NCBI GenBank assembly: GCA_035693145.1
Contig: DASSHA010000133.1
Location: 1 to 14,354 of the forward strand
Length of the DNA: 14,354 nt
Direction of reading: 5' to 3'
Source of the DNA: DASSHA01 sp035693145
GTDB lineage: Bacteria; Chloroflexota; Limnocylindria; Limnocylindrales; CSP1-4
Shown here one piece after another: positions 1 to 14,090 of the stretch. Both the position numbers and the translations under genes were made by a program. The notes beneath the pieces were generated by a model. It was not told the DNA's origin and did no database searches. It saw only the letters and a list, made by a program, of their open reading frames with translations. Position 1 is the stretch's first letter. Each line of letters begins with the position of its first letter.

Positions 1-9
1 CTTTGCCAT
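1..9 (-). CDS. rpsJ: Start of the next gene, probably ribosomal protein S10 (partial)
   Basis: Only three codons are in the window: ATG GCA AAG (Met-Ala-Lys), read on the minus strand from position 9 down to the edge. The ATG lies 2 bases after the tuf stop codon (TGA-cc-ATG). In many bacteria the str operon runs straight from tuf into rpsJ, and S10 proteins often begin MAKQK or MAKEK, which fits. I see no Shine-Dalgarno sequence in the end of tuf just upstream, so translation would depend on coupling to tuf. The identity rests on conserved gene order and three residues and is an inference. Confidence 0.55.
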
Positions 10-11
10 GG

Positions 12-1208
<1,197 letters not shown>

Positions 1209-1275
1209 TGGTTCGGGTGCTCCCTGCTCTCCTCGCGGCCGGGGACGACCGGCTGACCCGCTCGCGCGGGGTTGA

Positions 1276-3351
1276 TCAGACCTTCGACTTGGCGACGAGC
1301 TCCTGGGCGATGTTGCCCGGGACCTCGGCGTAGTGGCTCAGCTCCATCGAATAGCTCGCCCGACCCTGAGTCATCGACCGAAGGTCGGTGGCGTAGCCGA
1401 ACATCTCGGCGAGCGGCACGAACGCGCGGACGACCTGTGTCGAGCCACGCGAGTCCATCCCCTCGATCTGTCCGCGTCGGCTGTTGAGGTCGCCGATGAC
1501 GTCGCCCATGAATTCCTCGGGCATCGTCACCTCGACCCGCATCATCGGCTCGAGGACGACCGGGCTCGCCTTCTCGACCGCCAGCTTGACGGCCATCGAG
1601 GCGGCGATCTTGAACGCCATCTCGGAGCTGTCGACCTCGTGGTAGGACCCGTCGTGGACGATCGCCCGGACGTCGACCATCGGGTAGCCGGCATAGATCC
1701 CGGTGTCGAGCGCGTCGCGGATCCCCTGGTCGATCGCGCGCATGTACTCGCGCGGGATCGTCCCGCCGACGATCTTGTCGACGAACTCGTAGCCCGCGCC
1801 CTTCTCCATCGGCTCGAGGGTCAGGACGACGTGGCCGTACTGGCCCTTGCCACCGGTCTGGCGGATGAAGCGGCCATTGCCCTCGGCATTGCGGCGGATC
1901 GTCTCCCGGTACGAGACCGACGGCCGGCCGACATTCGCCGCGACCTTGAACTCGCGGACCATCCGGTCGACGAGGACGTCGAGGTGGAGCTCGCCCATCC
2001 CGGCGATCCGGGTCTGGCCGGACTCCTCGTCGGTGTGGACCTTGAACGTCGGGTCCTCCTCGGCCAGGCGCTGGAGGGCGAGCCCGAGCTTGTCCTGGTC
2101 GGCCTTGGTCTTCGGCTCGATCGCGACCTCGATGACCGGCTCCGGGAACGTCATCGACTCGAGGAGGACCGGCTTGTCCGGGTCGGACAGGGTGTCGCCG
2201 GTATAGGTGTCCTTGAGCCCGACGGCCGCCGCGATGTCGCCCGCGTAGACCTCCTCGATGTCCTCGCGATGGTTCGCGTGGAGCTGGAGGATGCGGCCGA
2301 TCCGCTCGCGCTTGCCCTTCGTCGCGTTCAGGACGTACGAGCCCGTCTTGAGGGTGCCTGAATAGACCCGAAAGAAGGCGAGCTTGCCGACGAACGGGTC
2401 GGCGGCGATCTTGAACGCGAGAGCGCTGAACGGCTCGCTGTCGTCGACCGTGCGCAGCACCTCGGCGCCGGTCTTGGGGTCCTCGCCGATGACCGGCGGC
2501 ACGTCGATCGGACTCGGCAGGTAGTCGACGACGGCATCGAGCATCGGCTGGACGCCCTTGTTCTTCAGCGCAGACCCGCACAGGACCGGGACGATCCGGT
2601 ACTGGAGCGTGCCGAGGCGAAGACCTCGCTGGAGCTCAGCCTCGGTCAGCTCCTCGCCCTCGAGGAACTTGTGGGTCAGGCCGTCGTCCATCTCGGCGAC
2701 GGCCTCGACGAGCGCCTCGCGATGGCGCTTCGCCTCGTCGACCATATCTGCCGGGATTGGCCCGATCTCGATCTCCTCGCCCCGGTCGTCACGGTAGATG
2801 ACCGCCTGCATCGTGACGAGGTCGACGACGCCCTTGAACGAGTCCTCGGATCCGATCGGCAGCTGGATCGGCACCGGGGTCGCACCGAGGCGGTCGCGGA
2901 TCATCGAGACGCAGCGCCAGAAGTCGGCGCCCGTCCGGTCCAGCTTGTTGATGAAGCAGATCCGCGGCACCCGGTAGCGGTCGGCCTGACGCCAGACCGT
3001 CTCGGACTGCGGCTCGACCCCGGCGACGCCGTCGAACACGACGACCGCGCCATCGAGGACGCGCAGGCTCCGCTCGACCTCGACCGTAAAGTCCACGTGC
3101 CCGGGCGTATCGATGATGTTGATACGATGGTCGTCCCAGAAGCAGGTCGTCGCGGCAGCGGTGATCGTGATGCCCCGCTCCTGCTCCTGGGGCATCCAGT
3201 CCATCACCGCCGTGCCTTCGTGAACCTCGCCGATCTTGTACGTCTTCTTGGTGAAGTACAGGATCCGCTCGGTAACCGTCGTCTTGCCGGCGTCGATATG
3301 CGCGATGATTCCGATGTTCCGCGTTCTTCCGAGCGGAACGAGGCGTGCCAC
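1276..3351 (-). CDS. fusA: Elongation factor G (EF-G)
   Basis: A 691-residue translocase GTPase that moves tRNA and mRNA through the ribosome and takes part in ribosome recycling. Visible motifs are AHIDAGKT at residues 17-24, RGITIT at 59-64, DTPGH at 81-85 and NKLD at 135-138. The domain II to V regions follow, including the domain IV segment GGKGQYGHVV and the C-terminal ending MELSHYAEVPGNIAQELV. Length and motif spacing are normal for bacterial EF-G. The start is GTG at 3351, 21 bases after the rpsG stop; no in-frame ATG would keep the P-loop. The Shine-Dalgarno is weak or distant (AGGGAAG about 14 bases upstream), which suggests coupling to rpsG. The tight spacing places it in one transcript with rpsL, rpsG and tuf. 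I see no frameshift or missing motif. Confidence 0.99.
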   Translation of the reverse strand: MARLVPLGRTRNIGIIAHIDAGKTTVTERILYFTKKTYKIGEVHEGTAVMDWMPQEQERGITITAAATTCFWDDHRINIIDTPGHVDFTVEVERSLRVLDGAVVVFDGVAGVEPQSETVWRQADRYRVPRICFINKLDRTGADFWRCVSMIRDRLGATPVPIQLPIGSEDSFKGVVDLVTMQAVIYRDDRGEEIEIGPIPADMVDEAKRHREALVEAVAEMDDGLTHKFLEGEELTEAELQRGLRLGTLQYRIVPVLCGSALKNKGVQPMLDAVVDYLPSPIDVPPVIGEDPKTGAEVLRTVDDSEPFSALAFKIAADPFVGKLAFFRVYSGTLKTGSYVLNATKGKRERIGRILQLHANHREDIEEVYAGDIAAAVGLKDTYTGDTLSDPDKPVLLESMTFPEPVIEVAIEPKTKADQDKLGLALQRLAEEDPTFKVHTDEESGQTRIAGMGELHLDVLVDRMVREFKVAANVGRPSVSYRETIRRNAEGNGRFIRQTGGKGQYGHVVLTLEPMEKGAGYEFVDKIVGGTIPREYMRAIDQGIRDALDTGIYAGYPMVDVRAIVHDGSYHEVDSSEMAFKIAASMAVKLAVEKASPVVLEPMMRVEVTMPEEFMGDVIGDLNSRRGQIEGMDSRGSTQVVRAFVPLAEMFGYATDLRSMTQGRASYSMELSHYAEVPGNIAQELVAKSKV

Positions 3352-3372
3352 GATCTGCCTACGCTTCCCTGA

Positions 3373-3840
3373 TTACCACTTGAAATGGCTGAAGGCCCGG
3401 TTGGCCTCGGCCATCTTGTGCGTGTCCTCGCGGCGCTTGACCGCGGCGCCGAGGCCGTTCATCGCGTCGACGAACTCGGCGGCGAGCTTCTCGCCCATGC
3501 TCTTGCCACTCCGCTTGCGGGCGGACTGCACGAGCCAGCGAACGCCCAGCGAGAGGCGGCGGTCGCCGCGGATCTCGACAGGCACCTGGTAGGTCGCGCC
3601 GCCGACGCGCCGCGGCTTGACCTCGATGATCGGTGTCGCGTTCCGAAGCGCCGCCTCGAGGACCTCGACGCCGGGCCGGTGGGCCTGCGCCTCGGCCCGC
3701 GCGAGCGCCTGGCGGAGGATCCGGTCGGCCAGATGGCGCTTGCCGTCGGTCATGAGCTTCGCGGTGAACCGGGCGGTCGTCCGATTGGCCGGCGAGGCTT
3801 CGTATTTGGTCTTGCGCGGAATGCTCTGGCGACGCGGCAT
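3373..3840 (-). CDS. rpsG: Small subunit ribosomal protein S7
   Basis: A 155-residue 16S rRNA-binding protein that nucleates assembly of the 30S head and lines the E site. Signature text is PRRVGGATYQVPVEI in the middle, RWLVQSARKRS, and the C-terminal KREDTHKMAEANRAFSHFKW. The length matches the usual bacterial 156 or so. The frame is open for 23 more codons upstream, but ATG at 3840 is chosen because MPRR is the family N terminus and a GGGAGGG ribosome binding site lies about 10 bases before it. It starts 1 base after the rpsL stop (TGA-c-ATG). In E. coli, S7 represses the str operon by binding a roughly 100-base rpsL-rpsG gap. That gap does not exist here, so such control, if present, must act elsewhere, for example in the rpsL leader. 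The residues just after MPRR (ASPANRTTARF) differ from the common RDPVY-type text. Confidence 0.98.
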   Translation of the reverse strand: MPRRQSIPRKTKYEASPANRTTARFTAKLMTDGKRHLADRILRQALARAEAQAHRPGVEVLEAALRNATPIIEVKPRRVGGATYQVPVEIRGDRRLSLGVRWLVQSARKRSGKSMGEKLAAEFVDAMNGLGAAVKRREDTHKMAEANRAFSHFKW

Positions 3841-3841
3841 G

Positions 3842-4273
3842 TCAGCGACGCCCTCCCGCCTGCGCGGCGGCCTTCGCGCCGTACTTGCTGCGACCCTGGC
3901 GGCGATCACGGACGCCGGCAGCGTCGAGCGTGCCGCGGATGATGTGGTACTTCACCGACGGCAAGTCCTTCACCCGCCCCCCGCGGACGAGGACGACCGA
4001 GTGCTCCTGGAGGTTGTGGCCGATCCCCGGAATGTAGGCCGTGACCTCCATCTGGTTCGTCAGCCGGACGCGCGCGATCTTCCGAAGCGCCGAGTTCGGC
4101 TTCTTCGGGGTCATCGTCCGCACCTGAAGACAGACGCCGCGCTTCTGCGGGGCGCCGGGAATGGCGACCTGGCGCTGCTTCAGGCTGTTCCAGTTCCTGC
4201 GCATGGCCGGCGCCTTGATCTTCTCGACCTTCGGCTTCCGCCCGTGGCGCACGAGCTGGCTGATCGTCGGCAC
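3842..4273 (-). CDS. rpsL: Small subunit ribosomal protein S12
   Basis: A 143-residue 30S protein at the decoding centre that helps monitor codon-anticodon pairing and is the classic streptomycin-resistance locus. It contains PQKRGVC at 43-49, TPKKPNSALRK at 55-65 (Lys57 matches E. coli Lys42), GIGHNLQEHSVVLVRGGRVKD (Lys102 and Asp103 match Lys87 and Asp88) and a C-terminal GRSKYGAK. An insertion of about 14 residues before PQKRGVC, relative to E. coli, is also seen in Firmicutes S12. The residue after the KDLP motif is Ser106 where nearly all bacteria have Gly (E. coli Gly91). The start is GTG at 4273, giving the family N terminus (M)PTISQLVR, with a GAAAGGGA ribosome binding site about 9 bases upstream. 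An in-frame ATG 34 codons upstream is rejected. It is the first gene of the str transcription unit, behind a strong promoter at 4435-4464. Confidence 0.98.
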   Translation of the reverse strand: MPTISQLVRHGRKPKVEKIKAPAMRRNWNSLKQRQVAIPGAPQKRGVCLQVRTMTPKKPNSALRKIARVRLTNQMEVTAYIPGIGHNLQEHSVVLVRGGRVKDLPSVKYHIIRGTLDAAGVRDRRQGRSKYGAKAAAQAGGRR

Positions 4274-4379
4274 GAAGACGCGTCCCTTTCGTGAATGTCG
4301 GTGAGATGGGCCGCCGGCGAACCGGTCGGTTCCCTGGTTGGCCGCCGAACGCCGCGTCCCGTGGGTCGGGAGCATCGTT

Positions 4380-4427
4380 CGTGGCGGGTTCGCTCGCGCA
4401 CGCGGAGCGCGACCCGTTCGGGCCACG
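4380..4427 (-). promoter_or_regulatory. Stem-loop at the very 5' end of the rpsL leader RNA
   Basis: On the minus strand the first roughly 48 bases of the predicted transcript fold into a long interrupted stem. Three helices are involved: CGTGG with CCACG, CGGGT with ACCCG, and CGCTC with GAGCG. They are separated by a 6-base left bulge and a small internal loop, with a 9-base apical loop. The outer helix begins almost exactly at the predicted transcription start (about 4428). No T-tract follows, so it is not a terminator. It may protect the 5' end or be a protein-binding site for feedback control. Function is inference; the pairing is visible. Confidence 0.5.
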
Positions 4428-4434
4428 AGGGCGG

Positions 4435-4464
4435 AGTGTAGCAGCGGCCGGAACGGGGTGTCAA
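4435..4464 (-). promoter_or_regulatory. Strong housekeeping-type promoter for rpsL-rpsG-fusA-tuf
   Basis: Reading the minus strand, a perfect TTGACA -35 box (4459-4464) is followed by an 18-base spacer and TACACT as -10 (4435-4440). The -10 is preceded directly by TGC, which makes it an extended -10. The expected start of transcription is near 4428, leaving a leader of about 155 bases before the GTG of rpsL. The -35 box begins inside the T-tract of the rpoC terminator, so termination of one operon and initiation of the next are adjacent. The match to the sigma-70-type consensus is strong. Confidence 0.78.
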
Positions 4465-4491
4465 AAAGGGGAGCCGGTCGCCCGGCTCCCC
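4463..4491 (-). terminator. Intrinsic terminator after rpoC
   Basis: On the minus strand a perfect 10-bp stem, GGGGAGCCGG with CCGGCTCCCC (4468-4491), has a 4-base loop and is followed at once by TTTTT (4463-4467). It lies 26 bases past the rpoC stop codon. This is a textbook Rho-independent terminator and marks the end of the rpoBC transcription unit. Confidence 0.9.
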
Positions 4492-4517
4492 CATCTGATG
4501 TTCGACGACGCGCGGGT

Positions 4518-9029
<4,512 letters not shown>

Positions 9030-9083
9030 TGTTCTCCTCCGCGCCGCCGCCTGGCTCGGCGACGCGATCCGGACCGGTGGCGA

Positions 9084-9115
9084 ACGGAGTCGGCCCGGCC
9101 GGATGCCGACTCCGT
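9084..9115 (-). promoter_or_regulatory. Perfect 11-bp hairpin in the rpoB-rpoC gap
   Basis: The arms ACGGAGTCGGC (9084-9094) and GCCGACTCCGT (9105-9115) are perfectly complementary around a 10-base loop that itself contains the palindrome CCGGCCGG. On the transcribed strand the next bases are TCGCC, with no T-tract, so this is unlikely to terminate. A short alternating AC run (9114-9123) borders it. Possible roles are an RNase processing site or a stabiliser that separates the rpoB and rpoC messages. The structure is certain at sequence level; the role is not known. Confidence 0.6.
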
Positions 9116-9164
9116 GTGTGTGTCTGCTCGTGCGTGGCGGTGAGCGGCGACGTCGGAATCGTCG

Positions 9165-12626
<3,462 letters not shown>

Positions 12627-12678
12627 GAACCGCTCCTTGGCGGAGGAAGAGGGAAGGGCCGCGCTCACAGAATTGGAT

Positions 12679-12706
12679 AGGGTACCAAAAATCGGTGACG
12701 TGTCAA
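12679..12706 (-). promoter_or_regulatory. Promoter for rpoB-rpoC
   Basis: On the minus strand TTGACA (12701-12706) is followed by 16 bases and TACCCT (12679-12684). The -10 is preceded by TGG, an extended -10 element. Initiation is expected near 12672, giving a leader of about 45 bases before the rpoB ATG. The -10 hexamer is a weak match by itself, but the perfect -35, the TG element and the same layout as the rpsL promoter support the call. It would allow RNA polymerase genes to be expressed separately from the stalk proteins. Confidence 0.65.
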
Positions 12707-12736
12707 ATAGGGCGCCTGGTTGGACCAGGCGCCCTA
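12705..12736 (-). terminator. Terminator or attenuator between rplL and rpoB
   Basis: A perfect 13-bp stem, TAGGGCGCCTGGT with ACCAGGCGCCCTA (12708-12736), has a 3-base loop and lies 25 bases after the rplL stop. Only three T residues follow on the transcribed strand before GACA, so termination may be partial. In E. coli an attenuator in exactly this gap lets only part of the transcription reach rpoB; a similar role here is inferred from position and structure. Confidence 0.7.
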
Positions 12737-12761
12737 CGAACGGCCCGTCGCCGGGACGTCG

Positions 12762-13154
12762 CTACTTGATCTCGACCTTGGCACCCTGCTCTTCGAGGGC
12801 CGTCTTGATCTTCTCGGCCTCGTCCCGGGCGACGCCCTCCTTGACCGGCTTGGGGGCCGCGTCGACGAGGTCCTTCGCCTCCTTGAGGCCAAGCCCGGTG
12901 AGCTCCCGGACGACCTTGATGACCGGGATCTTGTTCGGACCGATCTCGGTCAGGGTCGCGGTGAACTCGGTCTGCTCCTCAGGGGCGGCCTCGGCGGCGG
13001 GCGCCCCGCCGGCGGCTGGTGCGCTCGCAACGGCGACCGGTGCCGCCGCCGTGACGCCGAAGCGGTCCTCGAACTTCTTCTTGAAATCGGACAGCTCGAG
13101 GACGGTCATCGATTCGAACGCCTCGAGGATCTGGTCGGGACTGATCGTGGCCAT
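12762..13154 (-). CDS. rplL: Large subunit ribosomal protein L7/L12
   Basis: A 130-residue stalk protein present as several dimers on L10, which recruits and stimulates EF-Tu, EF-G and the other translational GTPases. The N-terminal dimerisation and L10-binding domain (about 1-33) is followed by an Ala/Pro/Glu-rich hinge (about 34-62). The globular C-terminal domain contains KIPVIKVVRELTGLGLKEAKDLVDAAPKPVKEG and ends GAKVEIK. Length and domain plan are typical. ATG at 13154 has AAGGAG about 10 bases upstream, 24 bases after rplJ. The close spacing fits co-transcription with rplJ. Confidence 0.99.
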   Translation of the reverse strand: MATISPDQILEAFESMTVLELSDFKKKFEDRFGVTAAAPVAVASAPAAGGAPAAEAAPEEQTEFTATLTEIGPNKIPVIKVVRELTGLGLKEAKDLVDAAPKPVKEGVARDEAEKIKTALEEQGAKVEIK

Positions 13155-13178
13155 GGGTGTCGTTCTCCTTGTCTGATG

Positions 13179-13712
13179 TCAGGCGGCTGCCGGTGCGTCG
13201 GCGGCCTTGTGTTCGGCGAGCGCGGATACGAGACCGCCGATCTCGCGCAGCGGCGCATCGAACAGGCCGGCGGTCGTCGCGAGCGGCGCGGCGATCGCAC
13301 CCGCGACCTGGGCGAGGAGCACGTCGCGCGGCGGCAGTGCCGCGAGCCGGGTGACGTCGTCCGCGTCGATCCGATGGGCGCCGAGGACGCCGCCGGTGAT
13401 CCGGACGATCCGGTACGGCCGGAGGGCATCGATGACGGCCTTCGCCGTCCCGGCCTCGTCCGTTCCGAAGGCGATCGCCGTCGGTCCGACGAGCAACGGG
13501 TCGAGCGCGGCGCCGACGCCGTCGGCCGCGGCGATCCGGAGCAACCGGTTCTTGACGATCCGGTAGGTCACGTCCTGCTTGCGCAGTGCGCGACGGATCT
13601 CGCCGAGCTCCCTGACCGTCAGGCCGCGATACTCGGAGACGATCATCGTGCGGCTGCGCTCCAGCTCGGAGCGCAGCTCGGCGACCGTCTCGCGCTTGGC
13701 CTCGGTCGGCAT
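13179..13712 (-). CDS. rplJ: Large subunit ribosomal protein L10
   Basis: A 177-residue protein that anchors the L12 dimers to 23S rRNA and so forms the base of the stalk. It has the family N-terminal text SEYRGLTVRELGEIRRALRKQDVTYRIVKNRLLRIAA (about 26-62), a central domain with GPTAIAF, and a C-terminal helix region for L12 binding that ends in an Ala-rich tail. The frame is open 57 codons further upstream, but ATG at 13712 is chosen because a strong GGGAGGT ribosome binding site (13717-13723) lies just before it and MPTEAKRETVAELR is the normal family start. In other bacteria the L10-L12 complex binds the rplJ leader and represses its own synthesis. The long structured leader upstream suggests the same here. 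Confidence 0.98.
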   Translation of the reverse strand: MPTEAKRETVAELRSELERSRTMIVSEYRGLTVRELGEIRRALRKQDVTYRIVKNRLLRIAAADGVGAALDPLLVGPTAIAFGTDEAGTAKAVIDALRPYRIVRITGGVLGAHRIDADDVTRLAALPPRDVLLAQVAGAIAAPLATTAGLFDAPLREIGGLVSALAEHKAADAPAAA

Positions 13713-13733
13713 GGATACCTCCCTAGCATCTCT

Positions 13734-13750
13734 GCGCGCAGCCGGCGCGC
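13734..13750 (-). promoter_or_regulatory. GC hairpin just upstream of the rplJ ribosome binding site
   Basis: GCGCGC (13745-13750) and GCGCGC (13734-13739) pair around a 5-base loop. It stacks almost directly on the base of the three-way junction (1 base apart) and ends 10 bases before the GGGAGGT ribosome binding site. No T-tract follows. It may fix the position of the binding site in the leader fold. Confidence 0.4.
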
Positions 13751-13751
13751 G

Positions 13752-13824
13752 GCGGTGGGCGGCGGCTTCGAGAGCCGCGGCCCCTGCGACGGGTCCGACC
13801 GTCCGCAGGGGCGTCGCCCACCGC
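13752..13824 (-). promoter_or_regulatory. Three-way junction in the rplJ leader, candidate regulatory RNA
   Basis: On the minus strand a 10-bp closing helix forms between GCGGTGGGCG (13815-13824) and CGCCCACCGC (13752-13761). Inside it sit two hairpins: one at 13780-13812 (9 bp, GCCCCTGCG with CGCAGGGGC, a one-base bulge, then 4 bp and a 6-base loop) and one at 13762-13778 (6 bp, GCGGCT with AGCCGC, 5-base loop). Junction linkers are only 2, 1 and 0 bases. All pairs named are perfect. L10 binds helix 42 next to a three-way junction in 23S rRNA, so mimicry of that site is a possible explanation; this is inference. Confidence 0.55.
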
Positions 13825-13832
13825 GAGGTGGG
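13817..13832 (-). promoter_or_regulatory. Hairpin that competes with the rplJ leader junction
   Basis: CCCACC (13827-13832) pairs with GGTGGG (13817-13822) around a 4-base loop. The GGTGGG strand is the same one used by the 10-bp closing helix of the junction, so both cannot form together. This upstream hairpin would form first during transcription. Confidence 0.5.
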
Positions 13833-13900
13833 AGAACGCGCTGGTCCTGCCTCGGCATGCTGGCCGGCGTCCCCGACGGTCACCGTGAGGGTGGCTCGTC

Positions 13901-13918
13901 GATCCGGTCCGGCGGATC
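13901..13918 (-). repeat. Short inverted repeat in the rplJ leader
   Basis: GATCCG (13913-13918) and CGGATC (13901-13906) form a 6-bp stem with a 6-base loop. No T-tract follows. It is one more stem in the leader; its role is unknown. Confidence 0.35.
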
Positions 13919-14059
13919 AAGCCCCGGCCGGCGTCTCGCGGAGCGAGGCCGACGGCCAGCGGGCGCAGGCTGTCTGTGGCGGTCCGTCGTTGTTCGATTG
14001 TCTGGCGTCGCGCCGGCCGGGCCGAGACCCGAGCGGCCGACACCGCGTCTGTTCCGTTC

Positions 14060-14082
14060 GCCGTCGCCATCCGGGCGACGGC
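14060..14082 (-). promoter_or_regulatory. Strong hairpin directly after rplA
   Basis: GCCGTCGCC (14074-14082 on the transcribed strand) and GGCGACGGC (14060-14068) form a perfect 9-bp stem with a 5-base loop, beginning 8 bases after the rplA stop. The following bases are GAACGG, with no T-tract, so it is not a standard intrinsic terminator. It may protect the 3' end of the rplA message or be the first stem of the rplJ leader. Confidence 0.5.
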
Positions 14083-14090
14083 TGTCCTCC

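Larger units (their letters stand above)
13713..14090 (-). promoter_or_regulatory. Long structured non-coding leader of rplJ
   Basis: This 378-base gap between rplA and rplJ holds no plausible gene. It contains a series of strong inverted repeats on the transcribed strand: 14060-14082, 13901-13918, 13817-13832, the three-way junction 13752-13824 and a 6-bp GC hairpin at 13734-13750. A direct repeat, GACGCCGGCC, occurs at 13926-13935 and 13862-13871. I find no convincing promoter and no hairpin with a T-tract. By position it corresponds to the L10 leader of other bacteria, where L10-L12 controls rplJL translation; I could not match it to the known consensus by eye. Confidence 0.6.

Noticed and set aside
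1257..1270. 5-bp hairpin after fusA as a terminator
   Set aside because: The stem is short and no T-tract follows; more likely chance pairing in GC-rich DNA.
3841..3909. 23-codon N-terminal extension of S7
   Set aside because: It overlaps the rpsL end in another frame; MPRR at 3840 is the family start with GGGAGGG upstream.
4274..4375. N-terminal extension of S12 from an in-frame ATG at 4375
   Set aside because: No ribosome binding site precedes it, the extra 34 residues have no family match, and the GTG at 4273 gives the universal S12 N terminus with a GAAAGGGA site.
12635..12650. Small hairpin (CTCC with GGAG) hiding the rpoB ribosome binding site
   Set aside because: Only 4 bp; such pairings are expected by chance near any purine-rich ribosome binding site.
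12627..12668. N-terminal extension of RpoB from GTG at 12668
   Set aside because: It would start within a few bases of the predicted transcript 5' end and has no ribosome binding site, while ATG at 12626 has AAGGAG at good spacing.
13713..13883. 57-codon N-terminal extension of L10
   Set aside because: It lies in the structured leader, has no family similarity, and the start at 13712 has a strong ribosome binding site.
13880..13925. TTGATC as a -35 box for an rplJ promoter
   Set aside because: No acceptable -10 lies 15-19 bases downstream; the bases are part of a stem.
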